Of a stretch of DNA of 64,000 nucleotides, positions 9,131 through 18,332 are shown in pieces. The notes beneath the pieces were generated by a model. That model searched no databases. It was not told the origin of the DNA and saw only the letters and a list, made by a program, of their open reading frames with translations. The translations under genes were made by a program, and so were the position numbers. This stretch comes from CAWHOW01 sp963831005 (lineage in GTDB: Bacteria > Bacteroidota > Bacteroidia > Bacteroidales > CG2-30-32-10). Every line of letters starts with the position of its first letter. Positions within the stretch are counted from its first letter, which is position 1. The stretch covers positions 1 to 64,000 of the forward strand of contig CAWHOW010000007.1 in NCBI GenBank assembly GCA_963831005.1. Reading direction: 5' to 3'.

Positions 9131-9751
9131 ATGATAATAACCTGGATAATAATTATTATTACTGCTGCCGTATCAATTCCTGCGTTTGGTAATTCGGAAT
9201 TATTTTCCAATTTGCGCTTCAATCCATATATTGTTTTAAACAGGAAGCAATGGTATCGCTTCGTTTCATATGGCTTATTACATGCTGATTGGCCTCACTT
9301 ACTTATTAATATGTTTGTCTTTAATTCCTTTGGAAGCATTGTTGTTTCTGCTATGTCCTTTTATTTCGGGGTTAAAGGAAATGTTTACTTCATTATTCTT
9401 TATGTTGGAGGAATTATTTTATCAGTTGTTCCAGCCTTTGAGAAGCATAAACATGATATATGGTACAATGCGGTTGGAGCTTCAGGGGCAGTTTCAGCAG
9501 TTGTCTTTTCAAGTATTATATTTTATCCTACCTCAAAATTGATGTTGTTTCTAATACCTGTACCAATACCGGCTGTTCTGTTCGGAATATTGTACCTTGT
9601 ATATTCTGCGTACATGGCTAAAAGAGCAACTGATAATATTGGCCATGATGCTCACTTTTGGGGCGCTTTATTTGGAGTAGTATTTACAATACTTTTAAAA
9701 CCTCAGCTTGCATTGCTTTTTATTCAGCAACTGTCTCAGTTATTTCAATAA
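9131..9751 (+). CDS. rhomboid-family intramembrane serine protease
   Basis: A 206-residue protein with about six membrane helices. Catalytic signatures are present: HADWPHLLINMFVF (conserved His-Asn of the second helix, Asn60), GASGAVS with the nucleophile Ser118, and GHDAHFWGALFG with catalytic His175. It should cleave membrane-spanning substrates within the inner membrane. I use ATG 9131, since the 25 codons upstream are not conserved-looking and overlap the previous gene. The reaction is well established for the family; the substrate here is unknown. Confidence 0.9.
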   Translation: MIITWIIIIITAAVSIPAFGNSELFSNLRFNPYIVLNRKQWYRFVSYGLLHADWPHLLINMFVFNSFGSIVVSAMSFYFGVKGNVYFIILYVGGIILSVVPAFEKHKHDIWYNAVGASGAVSAVVFSSIIFYPTSKLMLFLIPVPIPAVLFGILYLVYSAYMAKRATDNIGHDAHFWGALFGVVFTILLKPQLALLFIQQLSQLFQ

Positions 9752-9771
9752 AGTAATATATATTGGAGAAA

Positions 9772-10335
9772 TTAATTCATTGCGGGATCTATAGGATAGT
9801 TTACCCACGTAGCATATTCATTTCCCATTGATTTCAGTAAGTTCTTCCACATATTCTCAGGTTGCTCGAAAAGGAGTTTATCGGATTTTGATTTAGTTAA
9901 AACCCATGAATGTTCTTTTAATTCCCTGTCGAGTTGCTTGGCTTCCCAACCAGAATATCCTATATAAAACCTTATATTTTCATTAGTAATGGTGTGATCT
10001 TCGATCATTGATTTGATCATATCTGTATCGCCACCCCAGTATATTCCCGGAATTATTTTGGCACTGTTTTTAATCTTATTACCCAGAGTGTGAATAACAA
10101 ACAAACTATCTGTATTAACAGGCCCACCGATATATAAATTAGTATCGAATTCAGGGAAGTCTTTAGCTATCTCATTAAGTTTTACATCAAGTGGTTTATT
10201 CAGAATTAAACCAAAAGAGCCTGTTTCATCATGATCAGCAAGTAAAATAACCGAGCGTCTGAAATAATAATCTCTCAGGAAAGGTTCTGAAATCAACAAG
10301 GTTCCTTGTGCCGGTTTTATGTCTGCAGGATTCAT
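9772..10335 (-). CDS. YqgE/AlgH family protein (DUF179)
   Basis: A 187-residue cytosolic protein matching the family over its full length: GTLLISEPFLRD, SVILLADHDETGSFGLILNKP, IGGPVNTDSLFVIH, GIYWGGDTDMI and RFYIGYSGWEAKQLDREL. The family is widespread, and AlgH affects alginate gene regulation in Pseudomonas, but its biochemical role is not settled. It is convergent with the rhomboid gene (20 bp between stops) and divergent from murL. Confidence 0.92.
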   Translation of the reverse strand: MNPADIKPAQGTLLISEPFLRDYYFRRSVILLADHDETGSFGLILNKPLDVKLNEIAKDFPEFDTNLYIGGPVNTDSLFVIHTLGNKIKNSAKIIPGIYWGGDTDMIKSMIEDHTITNENIRFYIGYSGWEAKQLDRELKEHSWVLTKSKSDKLLFEQPENMWKNLLKSMGNEYATWVNYPIDPAMN

Positions 10336-10382
10336 TCAATTAAAAACTTTTATAAAATTAGGTATTTTTATAAAATAAAGAA

Positions 10383-10411
10383 TTGATTTTTTCAACAAAT
10401 TAGTACTTTTG
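10383..10411 (+). promoter_or_regulatory. Bacteroidetes-type promoter for murL-murD
   Basis: TTG at 10383-10385, an 18-bp spacer, and TACTTTTG at 10404-10411 match the TAnnTTTG -7 consensus, 50 bp before the ATG of the MurL-like gene. Confidence 0.55.
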
Positions 10412-10461
10412 ATATAGAATTCAGTGTTTCACTACATCCAAAAATAATACCAGTTTGAATA

Positions 10462-11838
10462 ATGGATAAGAATGATAACTATAATAAGTTTTTAAAGCTT
10501 CGAAAACAATTTAAAAAGTTTACGTTCGATTGTTATGAGATTAAGAAGGATTCTGACAAGTTGCAAATTTCATACAATTTCAACCTGGATAATAAATATT
10601 TTTTTCGTCCTTCTATTCAAATTCCACTAAAGCAGATTATCAAATCAGAAAACATTACTGATATTAACCTTAAGAATATTGTTTTTCATATCGGTATGGT
10701 TGAATTGCTTAGTTATTGGAAGGCTGCTTGTCCAAAACAGATTGTAGTAAAACCCTTCAAATTAAATGAAGAGCAGAAACTATGGTGGAAGAACCTATAT
10801 TTTAATGGTCTTGGTGAGTTCTTTTATTTGAATTCCATTCAAACCAATATTGATGATTTTGTTGAGATCATTTCTGAAACTGATGATATTCCTGAAAAAG
10901 CAGATGTTAAGCTTGAGGATTCCATAATCATCCCTGTTGGCGGTGGAAAGGATTCTACTGTTACTATAGAACTTCTGTCTGAATTTAAAGATAATATCTT
11001 ATTGATTCTGAATCCGCGCAAAGCTTGCACAGATACTGCTATTACTGCTGGATATCAAAATGAGAGAGTATTAGAGATTCAGCGTTCTATTGACCCTGTT
11101 CTTTTAAAAATGAATGATGCTGGCTTCCTTAACGGACATACTCCTTTTTCTGCTTTGCTTGCCTTTATTTCGCTATTAAGTTCTATACTTACAGGGAAGA
11201 AACATATTGCGCTTTCAAATGAATCCAGCGCAAATGAATCAACAGTCCAAGGTATGTCGGTAAATCATCAATATTCAAAATCATTTGAATTTGAAAAAGA
11301 TTTTCGAGAGTATTATAAAAAGTATATTATTGAAGAAGTAAATTATTTCAGCTTCCTTAGGCCTTTGAGTGAGTTGGAAATTGCAAGTTTGTTCTCAAAG
11401 TATCCTAAATATTTTCCCGTTTTCAGGAGTTGCAATGTTGGCAGTAAGAATGATTGCTGGTGCGGTAAGTGTTCCAAATGTCTGTTTACTTATATTATTC
11501 TTTCTCCTTTTATTGAAAGAGAAATTATGATAAGCACTTTTGGTAAGGACATTTTTGATGATAAAAACTTATTGCATGAATTTAACCAGTTGATTGGAAT
11601 TGCAGAAACCAAACCATTTGAATGTGTTGGTACAATTAGTGAAGTTAATGTTGCCTTGTGCCAAACAATAAATAAAATAACAGGAGAATTGCCTTTCCTT
11701 TTGGGTTATTATAAAAACCTAGCTTCTTATAACTCTTATAGCGGGAGCGGTATTAATGAATTCTTGAATGAATTTAATACTGAACATTATCTTGAGGAAA
11801 GATTTATTAAAGTTATAAAGGATAAGCTTTATGCTTGA
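10462..11838 (+). CDS. UDP-MurNAc-L-Ala-L-Glu epimerase (MurL-like)
   Basis: A 458-residue protein with a PP-loop ATP-binding motif VGGGKDS at 159-165. Further family-like motifs are NESSANEST, NHQYSKSFEFE and a Cys-rich WCGKCSKC segment. These match the MurL family first characterised in Xanthomonas, where the terminal L-glutamate of UDP-MurNAc-L-Ala-L-Glu is epimerised to D-Glu after adenylation. It overlaps the following MurD-type gene by 8 bp, the same partnership (MurD2-MurL) as in that pathway. The family assignment rests on motif memory plus context, not on a search. Confidence 0.8.
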   Translation: MDKNDNYNKFLKLRKQFKKFTFDCYEIKKDSDKLQISYNFNLDNKYFFRPSIQIPLKQIIKSENITDINLKNIVFHIGMVELLSYWKAACPKQIVVKPFKLNEEQKLWWKNLYFNGLGEFFYLNSIQTNIDDFVEIISETDDIPEKADVKLEDSIIIPVGGGKDSTVTIELLSEFKDNILLILNPRKACTDTAITAGYQNERVLEIQRSIDPVLLKMNDAGFLNGHTPFSALLAFISLLSSILTGKKHIALSNESSANESTVQGMSVNHQYSKSFEFEKDFREYYKKYIIEEVNYFSFLRPLSELEIASLFSKYPKYFPVFRSCNVGSKNDCWCGKCSKCLFTYIILSPFIEREIMISTFGKDIFDDKNLLHEFNQLIGIAETKPFECVGTISEVNVALCQTINKITGELPFLLGYYKNLASYNSYSGSGINEFLNEFNTEHYLEERFIKVIKDKLYA

Positions 11839-13192
11839 TTTTATTAGAAAAAAGATAGAAGGAAAATCTATACTGATTCTTGGATTTGGAAGGGAAGGGG
11901 AATCAACATACAGGTTTTTAAGGAAGAACTTTCCTGAATTACTAATCCATATTGCAGATAAATCAAACCAGGTTAAGGAAAAGATCAGGGATGATAAAAT
12001 CGTATTATTAACTGGCGATGATTATCTGTCCTCAATTAATGATTATGATTTAATATTTAAAACTCCGGGTATTTCATTAAAAGATATTTCATTTAGCAGA
12101 AATAATTTTACTTCTCAGACAGATTTATTTCTTGATTTCTATTCTTCTCAGGTTGTCGGAATCACCGGAACTAAGGGGAAAAGTACCACATCAAGCCTGA
12201 TCTATCACATCCTTAAGTTAAATGATAACAATGTTGTATTGGTTGGGAATATTGGTATCCCTCCATTTGATATGATAGCTGAAATTGATAAGAATACGAA
12301 AATTGTTTTCGAATTATCTTCTCATCAACTAGAGTATATTTCGAAAGGACCACATATTGCCATTTTACTTAATTATTTTCAGGAACATCTGGATTATTAC
12401 AAGTCTTATGCAGATTATCAACTCTCAAAGTTTAATATAACTCGTTATCAAGAACCTTCTGATAATTTTATTTTTAATGCAGATGATAAACTCATTTTAG
12501 ATCTAATTTCTACAAATAAATTAGAACGAAACTATTATGGCTTATCTCTTTCTAAAGAACAGTCTATTGGTTGCTGGATTGAAAAAGATACTCTATTCTT
12601 TTCAAATGGAAAGGATACTTACAGTATTATGGATTTTAAAAGTGAAATATACCTGAAGGGTGAACATAATAAACGGAATATTTTAGCAGCAATTTGTGCA
12701 TCTAAGATATTGAATGTTCCGGATGAAATAATCAAAGAAGGTGTTACCACCTTTAAAGGATTAGAACACCGCCTTGAATATGTAGGTGAATTTAGCGGCA
12801 TTCATTATTACAATGACTCTATTGCTACCATTCCTGAAGCAACTATTGAAGCTGTGAAAGCTTTAAAAAATGTGAATACAATTATTCTTGGTGGGTTTGA
12901 CAGGGGCATAGATTATAATATTCTGGCGGAATTCATAGCTGCTTCATGTATAGATAATTTGATTTTCTTGGGTGATGCCGGAAATAGAATTATGGAAAGC
13001 CTTAAACAATATAAAGTCAAAGGGAAATTTCAGGTATTTGTAAAGGACATGGAGGAAGCAGTGAAAATTGCTAAAGAGAAAACTCTGAAAGCAGGTATAT
13101 GTTTATTATCACCGGCGGCTGCCAGTTATGATATGTTCAAGAATTTTGAAGAGAGGGGTAGGGTATATAAAAAATTAGTGAAGGATAAGTAA
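11831..13192 (+). CDS. Mur ligase, MurD-type (probably MurD2, adds L-Glu)
   Basis: A 453-residue Mur ligase. The Rossmann-like N-domain has ILGFGREGEST (17-25), the ATP site is GTKGKSTT (113-120), followed by NIGIPPFD, FELSSHQLEY and the C-terminal HRLEYVGE with NDSIATIPEA. Canonical MurD joins D-Glu to UDP-MurNAc-L-Ala. The tight overlap with the MurL-like gene suggests this is the MurD2 type, which uses L-Glu before epimerisation. Specificity cannot be read from motifs alone. The product feeds MurE in cytosolic peptidoglycan precursor synthesis. Confidence 0.85.
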   Translation: MLDFIRKKIEGKSILILGFGREGESTYRFLRKNFPELLIHIADKSNQVKEKIRDDKIVLLTGDDYLSSINDYDLIFKTPGISLKDISFSRNNFTSQTDLFLDFYSSQVVGITGTKGKSTTSSLIYHILKLNDNNVVLVGNIGIPPFDMIAEIDKNTKIVFELSSHQLEYISKGPHIAILLNYFQEHLDYYKSYADYQLSKFNITRYQEPSDNFIFNADDKLILDLISTNKLERNYYGLSLSKEQSIGCWIEKDTLFFSNGKDTYSIMDFKSEIYLKGEHNKRNILAAICASKILNVPDEIIKEGVTTFKGLEHRLEYVGEFSGIHYYNDSIATIPEATIEAVKALKNVNTIILGGFDRGIDYNILAEFIAASCIDNLIFLGDAGNRIMESLKQYKVKGKFQVFVKDMEEAVKIAKEKTLKAGICLLSPAAASYDMFKNFEERGRVYKKLVKDK

Positions 13193-13223
13193 CCCTTCAC
13201 TAACTCCAAGTAATTGCTAAAAT

Positions 13224-13430
13224 TTATTCAGCAGATTCTTTTGTTTCTTTCTTAGGCTTTTTTACAGCTGGCTTTTTTGCTGCTTTAACTTCAGCACTTT
13301 CAGCTTCAACTTTTTTAGTTTTCTTTTCAGTCTTAACGATAACTTGTTTCTTTACTTTGCTTGGGCGACTAACGCCAAAAGAACCAATTATAATTTTACC
13401 TCGTTTTGTTTTTTTATCACCTTTTCCCAT
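13224..13430 (-). CDS. 30S ribosomal protein THX family
   Basis: A 68-residue, highly basic protein. The N-terminus MGKGDKKTKRGKI, then GSFGVSRPSKVKK, is the signature of the Thx-like small ribosomal protein common in Bacteroidota. The rest is a Lys/Ala/Glu-rich tail. In Thermus, Thx sits in the head of the 30S subunit. It is convergent with the Mur ligase gene. Confidence 0.85.
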   Translation of the reverse strand: MGKGDKKTKRGKIIIGSFGVSRPSKVKKQVIVKTEKKTKKVEAESAEVKAAKKPAVKKPKKETKESAE

Positions 13431-13501
13431 ATGTAAAAAATTGAATTTTATTTAACTGTACAAAGATATTATAAATCTTAATATTATTATGACTTCCTCT
13501 T

Positions 13502-14197
13502 TTATTTATTTAATCGTTGCATGAATTGATCCACTATAAGCTCGGATTTTTTAATGGATATTTTTGCCCACTCGATCTTTAAATCAAGGATTTCTTCTTC
13601 ATTTAATTGCCAACTTATTTCAGAACTCCTTAGTTTTTGCGATAATGAGAATAATGTTAATGCAACGGATACCGATATATTAAAGCTTTCGGTAAATCCA
13701 TACATGGGAATCTTGACAAATTTATCGGCATGCTTGAGAGCGATTTCTGATAAACCATCCTTTTCGGTTCCAAACAGTATTGCGGATTTTTGATTAATAT
13801 CAAATTCTTCCAGATAAGAATCATTAAGGTGTGGCGAAGACGCTATTATAGAATATCCGTTTTGCTTTAGTTTGTTGATGCAATCAAGGGTGTTATTTTC
13901 AGTTTCGTTGTATTTATATAATGTAAGCCAGTTTGATGAACCCAGGGCTATATCAGGGTTTACATTATATTCATTTTTATTTTCAATAATATGCACATCC
14001 TGTATCCCGAAACAGTCGCAACTTCTAAGCACAGCACTGGTGTTGTGCGGTTGGTAAATATCTTCAAGGACAACAGTAATATGCCGTGTTCTTTTTTCCG
14101 AAATATCATTAAAACGCTCTACCCTGTTGCCGGTGATAAATTCACAAAGGAATTTATACAATTCACCTTTCTGACTATATGTGAGCATCTGATTCAT
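13502..14197 (-). CDS. SpoU/TrmH-family RNA 2'-O-ribose methyltransferase
   Basis: A 231-residue SPOUT enzyme, probably tRNA (Gm18) methyltransferase. Motif 1 is VLEDIYQPHNTSAVLRSCDCFG (the Asn and Arg contact RNA and catalysis), motif 2 is AILFGTEKDGLSE, and motif 3 is KIPMYGFTESFNISVSVAL (knotted SAM site). The start ATG is nested in the stop of the upstream arginase-family gene (TGATG), so translation is coupled. The longer in-frame extension upstream lies inside that gene and is not used here. Confidence 0.88.
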   Translation of the reverse strand: MNQMLTYSQKGELYKFLCEFITGNRVERFNDISEKRTRHITVVLEDIYQPHNTSAVLRSCDCFGIQDVHIIENKNEYNVNPDIALGSSNWLTLYKYNETENNTLDCINKLKQNGYSIIASSPHLNDSYLEEFDINQKSAILFGTEKDGLSEIALKHADKFVKIPMYGFTESFNISVSVALTLFSLSQKLRSSEISWQLNEEEILDLKIEWAKISIKKSELIVDQFMQRLNK

Positions 14198-15231
14198 CAG
14201 ATGCCATTTGATTTTGACATTAAATTGGCAAGCCGGTACAGAATGCGTGCACCAACATTTGCATCCCATTCGTCTTCACCGGGAGAAACTTCGCTCAGGT
14301 CAAAGCCAATAATTTTCTTTCCTGCAGATACTATTTTCTCGAAAAGATAAAATACTTCATTTATTTCAAGTCCACCGGGTACAGGTGTTCCTGTGTTAGG
14401 GCAAAGTTTGGGATCAAGGCCGTCAATATCAAAACTGATGTAAACATTATCAGGAAGTTCCTGTATAATATTATCGCAATAGAATTTCCATGTTTTACCT
14501 TCATACAATCCCTGCTTGATAGTTCTGTCGAAATAGGTTGTGATTCTTCCGTTTGAACTAAGTATTAGGTCATACTCGCTCTGGCAATAGTCTCTAATGC
14601 CCAATTGAACCAGCTTTTCAACCTGTGGTATCTTTAATGCATTAAACATGGCAGATGCATGAGAAAACTCAAATCCTTCATAAGCATTGCGCAGATCAGC
14701 ATGAGCATCGATTTGAAGTATACCGAATTTGTGGAATTTCTTTGAAAGAGTCTTAAGGAATCCCATTGGTACACTGTGTTCCCCGCCAATTACTGCAACT
14801 AATTTATTTTTATCTATATATTTACCTGTCTGGTCTTCTACCCACGAATTGAGCTCAGAACATCCAGTGTTTACAATATGCAGAGAATTCTTTATTTCTT
14901 TAGAGCCATTAATATCAATGCCTTGAGAAAGTAATTTTATTACTTTTTGTGAATGGAGTTTTAATTGCTCGTTCTTTTCAGTGATATCCGATGAAATAGG
15001 GAGCATAGCATATCCGGTTTCCCAAGCATTCTCTTTGAACGGGTCGAACAGATCAACCTGGAATGAGGCATTGAATATAGCTTCAGGGGCATTTGCAGTT
15101 CCTGATGAATATGATGTAGTAACATCCCAAGGCACAGGAAGGAAAATTACTTTAGCATTTTCTTCGTTAGTTGGAAGGCCGAAAATGTTATTATTGGTGT
15201 TGCCAATATCGTCAGGGTTGAATGATTGCAT
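14197..15231 (-). CDS. agmatinase/arginase (ureohydrolase) family protein
   Basis: A 344-residue protein with all binuclear manganese motifs: GGEHS (149-153), DAHADLR (175-181), SFDIDGLDP and GTPVPGGL. Family members hydrolyse a guanidino group of agmatine, arginine, guanidinobutyrate or formiminoglutamate. The Bacteroidota members of this length are usually called agmatinase or formimidoylglutamase; the substrate is not settled by sequence. It overlaps trmH by one base, so the two are co-transcribed. Confidence 0.9.
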   Translation of the reverse strand: MQSFNPDDIGNTNNNIFGLPTNEENAKVIFLPVPWDVTTSYSSGTANAPEAIFNASFQVDLFDPFKENAWETGYAMLPISSDITEKNEQLKLHSQKVIKLLSQGIDINGSKEIKNSLHIVNTGCSELNSWVEDQTGKYIDKNKLVAVIGGEHSVPMGFLKTLSKKFHKFGILQIDAHADLRNAYEGFEFSHASAMFNALKIPQVEKLVQLGIRDYCQSEYDLILSSNGRITTYFDRTIKQGLYEGKTWKFYCDNIIQELPDNVYISFDIDGLDPKLCPNTGTPVPGGLEINEVFYLFEKIVSAGKKIIGFDLSEVSPGEDEWDANVGARILYRLANLMSKSNGI

Positions 15232-15291
15232 AGAATAATGTTAGAATAATCAAGTGATGCAAAGATATAAATAGGTATGGATATAAAATAA

Positions 15292-15317
15292 AAAAGTCTC
15301 CCGGGCGGGAGACTTTT
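15292..15317 (-). terminator. terminator downstream of the HU gene
   Basis: A near-perfect stem AAAAGTCTCCC / GGGAGACTTTT around a small GC loop. It lies 22 bp beyond the HU stop on the minus strand, with flanking A/T tracts that could serve both directions. Confidence 0.8.
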
Positions 15318-15338
15318 CTAAAGCAATTAAAACAAAAA

Positions 15339-15611
15339 TTACTTTACTTTTCCAGCTAATTCAGCACCAGCTTTGAATTTTACAACTTTCTTGGCAGCTA
15401 TTTTAATTTCCTTGCCAGTTTGTGGATTGCGGCCTATTCTTGCAGATCTTTTTGCAACTGCGAAAGAACCGAAACCTACTAATGCTACTCTTTCACCTTT
15501 TTTCAAAGATTTGGTTGTAGCTGATACGAAAGCGTCTAATGCTGATTTTGCAGCTGCTTTGGTAATTTTTGCATCTGAAGCCATAGCTTCAACTAATTGT
15601 GCTTTGTTCAT
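15339..15611 (-). CDS. HU/IHF-family DNA-binding protein
   Basis: A 90-residue protein with the complete family pattern: MNKAQLVEAMA, then KGERVALVGFGSFAVAKRSARIGRNPQTGKEI (the beta-arm with its intercalating RNPQTG tip), then KKVVKFKAG. It bends and compacts DNA as a homodimer. Single gene with its own terminator. Confidence 0.97.
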   Translation of the reverse strand: MNKAQLVEAMASDAKITKAAAKSALDAFVSATTKSLKKGERVALVGFGSFAVAKRSARIGRNPQTGKEIKIAAKKVVKFKAGAELAGKVK

Positions 15612-15697
15612 TTTAAATTAATTTAAGTTTAATAAATAATTTGAATTAACGGAACAAAGATATGAATTATCTAGCAACTTGCAAGTTTTTTTCTCTG

Positions 15698-15730
15698 AAA
15701 CAGGCTATTTTGTTAATAAATAGCCTGTTT
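15698..15730. terminator. bidirectional-looking hairpin between fmt and HU
   Basis: Arms AAACAGGCTATTT (15698-15710) and AAATAGCCTGTTT (15718-15730) with a 7-base loop. It is positioned to end transcription from fmt (minus strand), although the T tract is better on the plus strand. Confidence 0.55.
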
Positions 15731-15788
15731 TGTTAACAACATTCGATTAAATTAGATGTTTTATGCAATGAAATCATCTTAAATATTA

Positions 15789-16763
15789 TCAAATAACGTA
15801 TGTGGTCCATGAGTCATTCATTGGGAAACCCCGCAGAAACTCATCAATATGCATTTTCTTCTTCCCTGACAACTGTACTTCCTGTAAAGTTATGAAACCA
15901 TCAGTAACGGCAATGCTTAAGAAGGTCTTTCCATTTGTGGAAATTTGTCCCGGTTTGAAATTATGTTTTGTAATTTCTTTTTCGGCTTTAAATACCTTTA
16001 AATAATAAGGAATTCTTTCAGGTGAGTATATTTCCATGTAAGCTGCAGGATACGGGCTTAATCCCCTGATATGATCAAAAACATTATCTGCATTGCTATT
16101 CCAGTTTATATGGCAAATCTCTTTGGAAAGTTTAGGAGCATTCCTTAAAGATGAAATCTCATTTAATAATGTTTGCTGTGGAGTTGGGTGATAATTGCCG
16201 CTTTCAATATTCTTTACGGTCTGCAGAACAAGTTCAGCGCCTGTGTGCATTAACTTATCATGTAGTTCGCCTGCTGTTTCATCAGGAAGGATGGGAGCTT
16301 CCTGTTGCATTAATATATTACCAGTATCTATATTTTCATTGATGAAGAAGGTGGTTACTCCTGTTTTCGTTTCTCCATTCATAACAGCCCAGTTAATTGG
16401 AGCAGCGCCTCTGTATTGCGGAAGGAGGGAAGCATGAAGATTAAATGTACCTAAAGAAGGTATCTTCCAAATCATTTCAGGAAGCATACGGAATGCAACA
16501 ACAATTTGAAGACTTGGATCTATTCTTTTTATTTCATCAACAAATTCAGGGCTTTTAAGGTTTGTGGGCTGAAGTACTCTTAAGTTATTTGCTAAAGCAT
16601 ATTTCTTAACTGCCGATTCATTAAGCTTTAATCCTCTTCCGGCAGGTTTATCAGGAGAAGTAACTACAGCCGCTATATTGTAACCGTTTTTTAATAAGCA
16701 GTCCAATGGAGCTACCGCAAATTCGGGAGTTCCCATATACACTATGCTGAGCTCTTTTGACAT
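15789..16763 (-). CDS. fmt: methionyl-tRNA formyltransferase
   Basis: A 324-residue protein. The N-terminus IVYMGTPEFAV, FNLHASLLPQYRGAAPINWA (Asn and His of the formyl transfer site), and ENIDTGNIL (catalytic Asp) are diagnostic; the C-terminal OB-like domain is present (IRGLSPYPAA). It transfers formyl from 10-formyl-THF to Met-tRNA for translation initiation. Length is normal. RibH is encoded 27 bp upstream on the same strand. Confidence 0.97.
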   Translation of the reverse strand: MSKELSIVYMGTPEFAVAPLDCLLKNGYNIAAVVTSPDKPAGRGLKLNESAVKKYALANNLRVLQPTNLKSPEFVDEIKRIDPSLQIVVAFRMLPEMIWKIPSLGTFNLHASLLPQYRGAAPINWAVMNGETKTGVTTFFINENIDTGNILMQQEAPILPDETAGELHDKLMHTGAELVLQTVKNIESGNYHPTPQQTLLNEISSLRNAPKLSKEICHINWNSNADNVFDHIRGLSPYPAAYMEIYSPERIPYYLKVFKAEKEITKHNFKPGQISTNGKTFLSIAVTDGFITLQEVQLSGKKKMHIDEFLRGFPMNDSWTTYVI

Positions 16764-16790
16764 ATATAATAAGGTATAATAATAGTTTCC

Positions 16791-17279
16791 CTACAAGCCG
16801 TTCTGAAGGGCAACCATTTTTATTGCTGATATGGCTGCTTCATCGCCTTTATTGCCATGCTTCCCACCGCTTCTGTCCTCGGCTTGCTGAAGCGTATTCG
16901 TAGTTAATACGCCAAATATAACAGGTACTCCTGTATCAAGCGAAAGTTTCATGATTCCATTGGAAACGGCATTGCATATAAAATCGAAATGACGGGTTTC
17001 GCCTTGTATAACACATCCCAGGCAAATAACGGCATCCAGTTCTTCGGTGTTCAGTAATGTTTGTGCCCCAAGAGGAAGTTCAAAACTGCCCGGAACATAA
17101 TCGAGGTAAATATCTTCTTCAATTGCTCCATGCTTAATAAGCGTGGAATAAGCTCCTTTTAAAAGGGCCTGTGTTATTTTTTCATTCCATTCGGAAATAA
17201 CTATACCGATGCGCATTCCGGCTGCCGATGGAACGCCTTGCTTGTCGTAGGAAGAAAGATTTTTTAGATTTGATGCCAT
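16791..17279 (-). CDS. ribH: 6,7-dimethyl-8-ribityllumazine synthase
   Basis: A 162-residue protein. GIVISEWNEKIT (substrate site), PGSFELPLGAQ, CLGCVIQGETRHFDFICNAVS (catalytic His region) and FGVLTTNTLQQAEDR are all family hallmarks. It condenses the ribityl pyrimidine with dihydroxybutanone phosphate in riboflavin synthesis, as an oligomeric capsid-like or pentameric enzyme. Probably co-transcribed with fmt. Confidence 0.97.
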   Translation of the reverse strand: MASNLKNLSSYDKQGVPSAAGMRIGIVISEWNEKITQALLKGAYSTLIKHGAIEEDIYLDYVPGSFELPLGAQTLLNTEELDAVICLGCVIQGETRHFDFICNAVSNGIMKLSLDTGVPVIFGVLTTNTLQQAEDRSGGKHGNKGDEAAISAIKMVALQNGL

Positions 17280-17354
17280 ATAAATTATATTATTTGTTAA
17301 TCTGTTCTCTTTTTAAGCTTCATGACTAAAGTCCATAAATAAGTTATAGACTGT

Positions 17355-17412
17355 AACCCCAGCCTTAAGGCTGGGGTTATTGATAGTCAATAATAACAAG
17401 GGCTTTAGCCCT
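17355..17412. repeat. perfect palindrome plus second short hairpin
   Basis: Positions 17355-17378 form a perfect 24-bp palindrome (AACCCCAGCCTT and its complement). A second palindrome, AGGGCTTTAGCCCT, follows at 17399-17412. The class is a common dispersed intergenic repeat; function unknown. Confidence 0.8.
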
Positions 17413-17460
17413 GAAATAAAATTTATTTACTGAACGATAATGAAATTGTTACCAAACAAA

Positions 17461-17489
17461 AATAGCAGAAATTTATGATTTCTGCTATT
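17461..17489 (-). terminator. terminator of the TPR-protein gene
   Basis: Arms AATAGCAGAAAT / ATTTCTGCTATT with a 5-base loop. On the minus strand the stem is followed by TTTG, and it lies 22 bp past the stop at 17511. Confidence 0.8.
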
Positions 17490-17510
17490 CGATGTTGTGT
17501 ATTACTACTA

Positions 17511-18206
17511 TTATTTCTGTGCTGTCATGCCTTTTGCACGTGCAATATATTTTTCTATTTCGCGGGCTTCAAAGCTCTGGTAATATTCCTTCTGTATGCG
17601 TTCGTACACTTTCAGTGCTTCGGCATAATTGCCCATAAGTTCGTAAGTCCAGCCGGCTTTCATAAGGTACATGGGGGTGGAGAACTGGTTTTTGCTGTTG
17701 TCGGCGGCTTTTAAATAATATTTCAGGGCGTTATCGTTGTCGCCAAGCTCCATGTAAGCATCACCAAGTGCGCCTTTTGCCATTGAACTAACTATCTGGT
17801 CGTCGCCGCTGAAATCTTTCAGCTGATCAACTGCATCCTGAAATTGTCCCTGTTTGAGGTAGCAAAGTCCGGCATAATAATGAGCAAGGTTCTTTGATTT
17901 GGTCATGCCGTAATCGCTGATTATATCAAGGAAACCGGGGTTAGTACCGTCGCCGTTAAGGGCAAGCTTAAGCGAATCTTTTTCGAAATATTTTTCGGCC
18001 ATGAACATGGCGCCCTGTGCTTCTTTTTCCTTGGGTGCAAGATAGAGTTTCTTGAAACCGAAATATCCAAGTATAACCACTGCTATAGCGCCAACCACTA
18101 TCATGATGATCTTCTGGTTCTGCTCAACAAAATGTTCGGCTTTGCCAAGCGAATTCTCCACAGCGCCTATACTTTTATCTGCTTTTACTTCATTATCTTT
18201 TGCCAT
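17511..18206 (-). CDS. membrane-anchored TPR protein (YfgM/Tol-Pal-like helper)
   Basis: A 231-residue protein. A short cytosolic N-terminus carries a predicted helix, then one membrane segment at about residues 34-52 (KIIMIVVGAIAVVILGYFGF). The remaining 170 residues are TPR-like helical pairs (AHYYAGLCYLKQGQFQDAV, AKGALGDAYMELGDNDNALKYYLKAA, KAGWTYELMGNYAEALKVYERI). Such proteins scaffold periplasmic or inner-membrane complexes. I take the ATG at 18206; a start 7 codons upstream is possible but less likely. Confidence 0.8.
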   Translation of the reverse strand: MAKDNEVKADKSIGAVENSLGKAEHFVEQNQKIIMIVVGAIAVVILGYFGFKKLYLAPKEKEAQGAMFMAEKYFEKDSLKLALNGDGTNPGFLDIISDYGMTKSKNLAHYYAGLCYLKQGQFQDAVDQLKDFSGDDQIVSSMAKGALGDAYMELGDNDNALKYYLKAADNSKNQFSTPMYLMKAGWTYELMGNYAEALKVYERIQKEYYQSFEAREIEKYIARAKGMTAQK

Positions 18207-18332
18207 AATCTGAATTTTGAGCTGCAAATTTAATTTATTTTTATTTCCTACAATGAATTAAATCAAAAGAAGTAAAAATAATGTTTTGTTTTGATGGTTA
18301 TTGGCTAAAGAGTTATTAGGTTATTGGTTATT

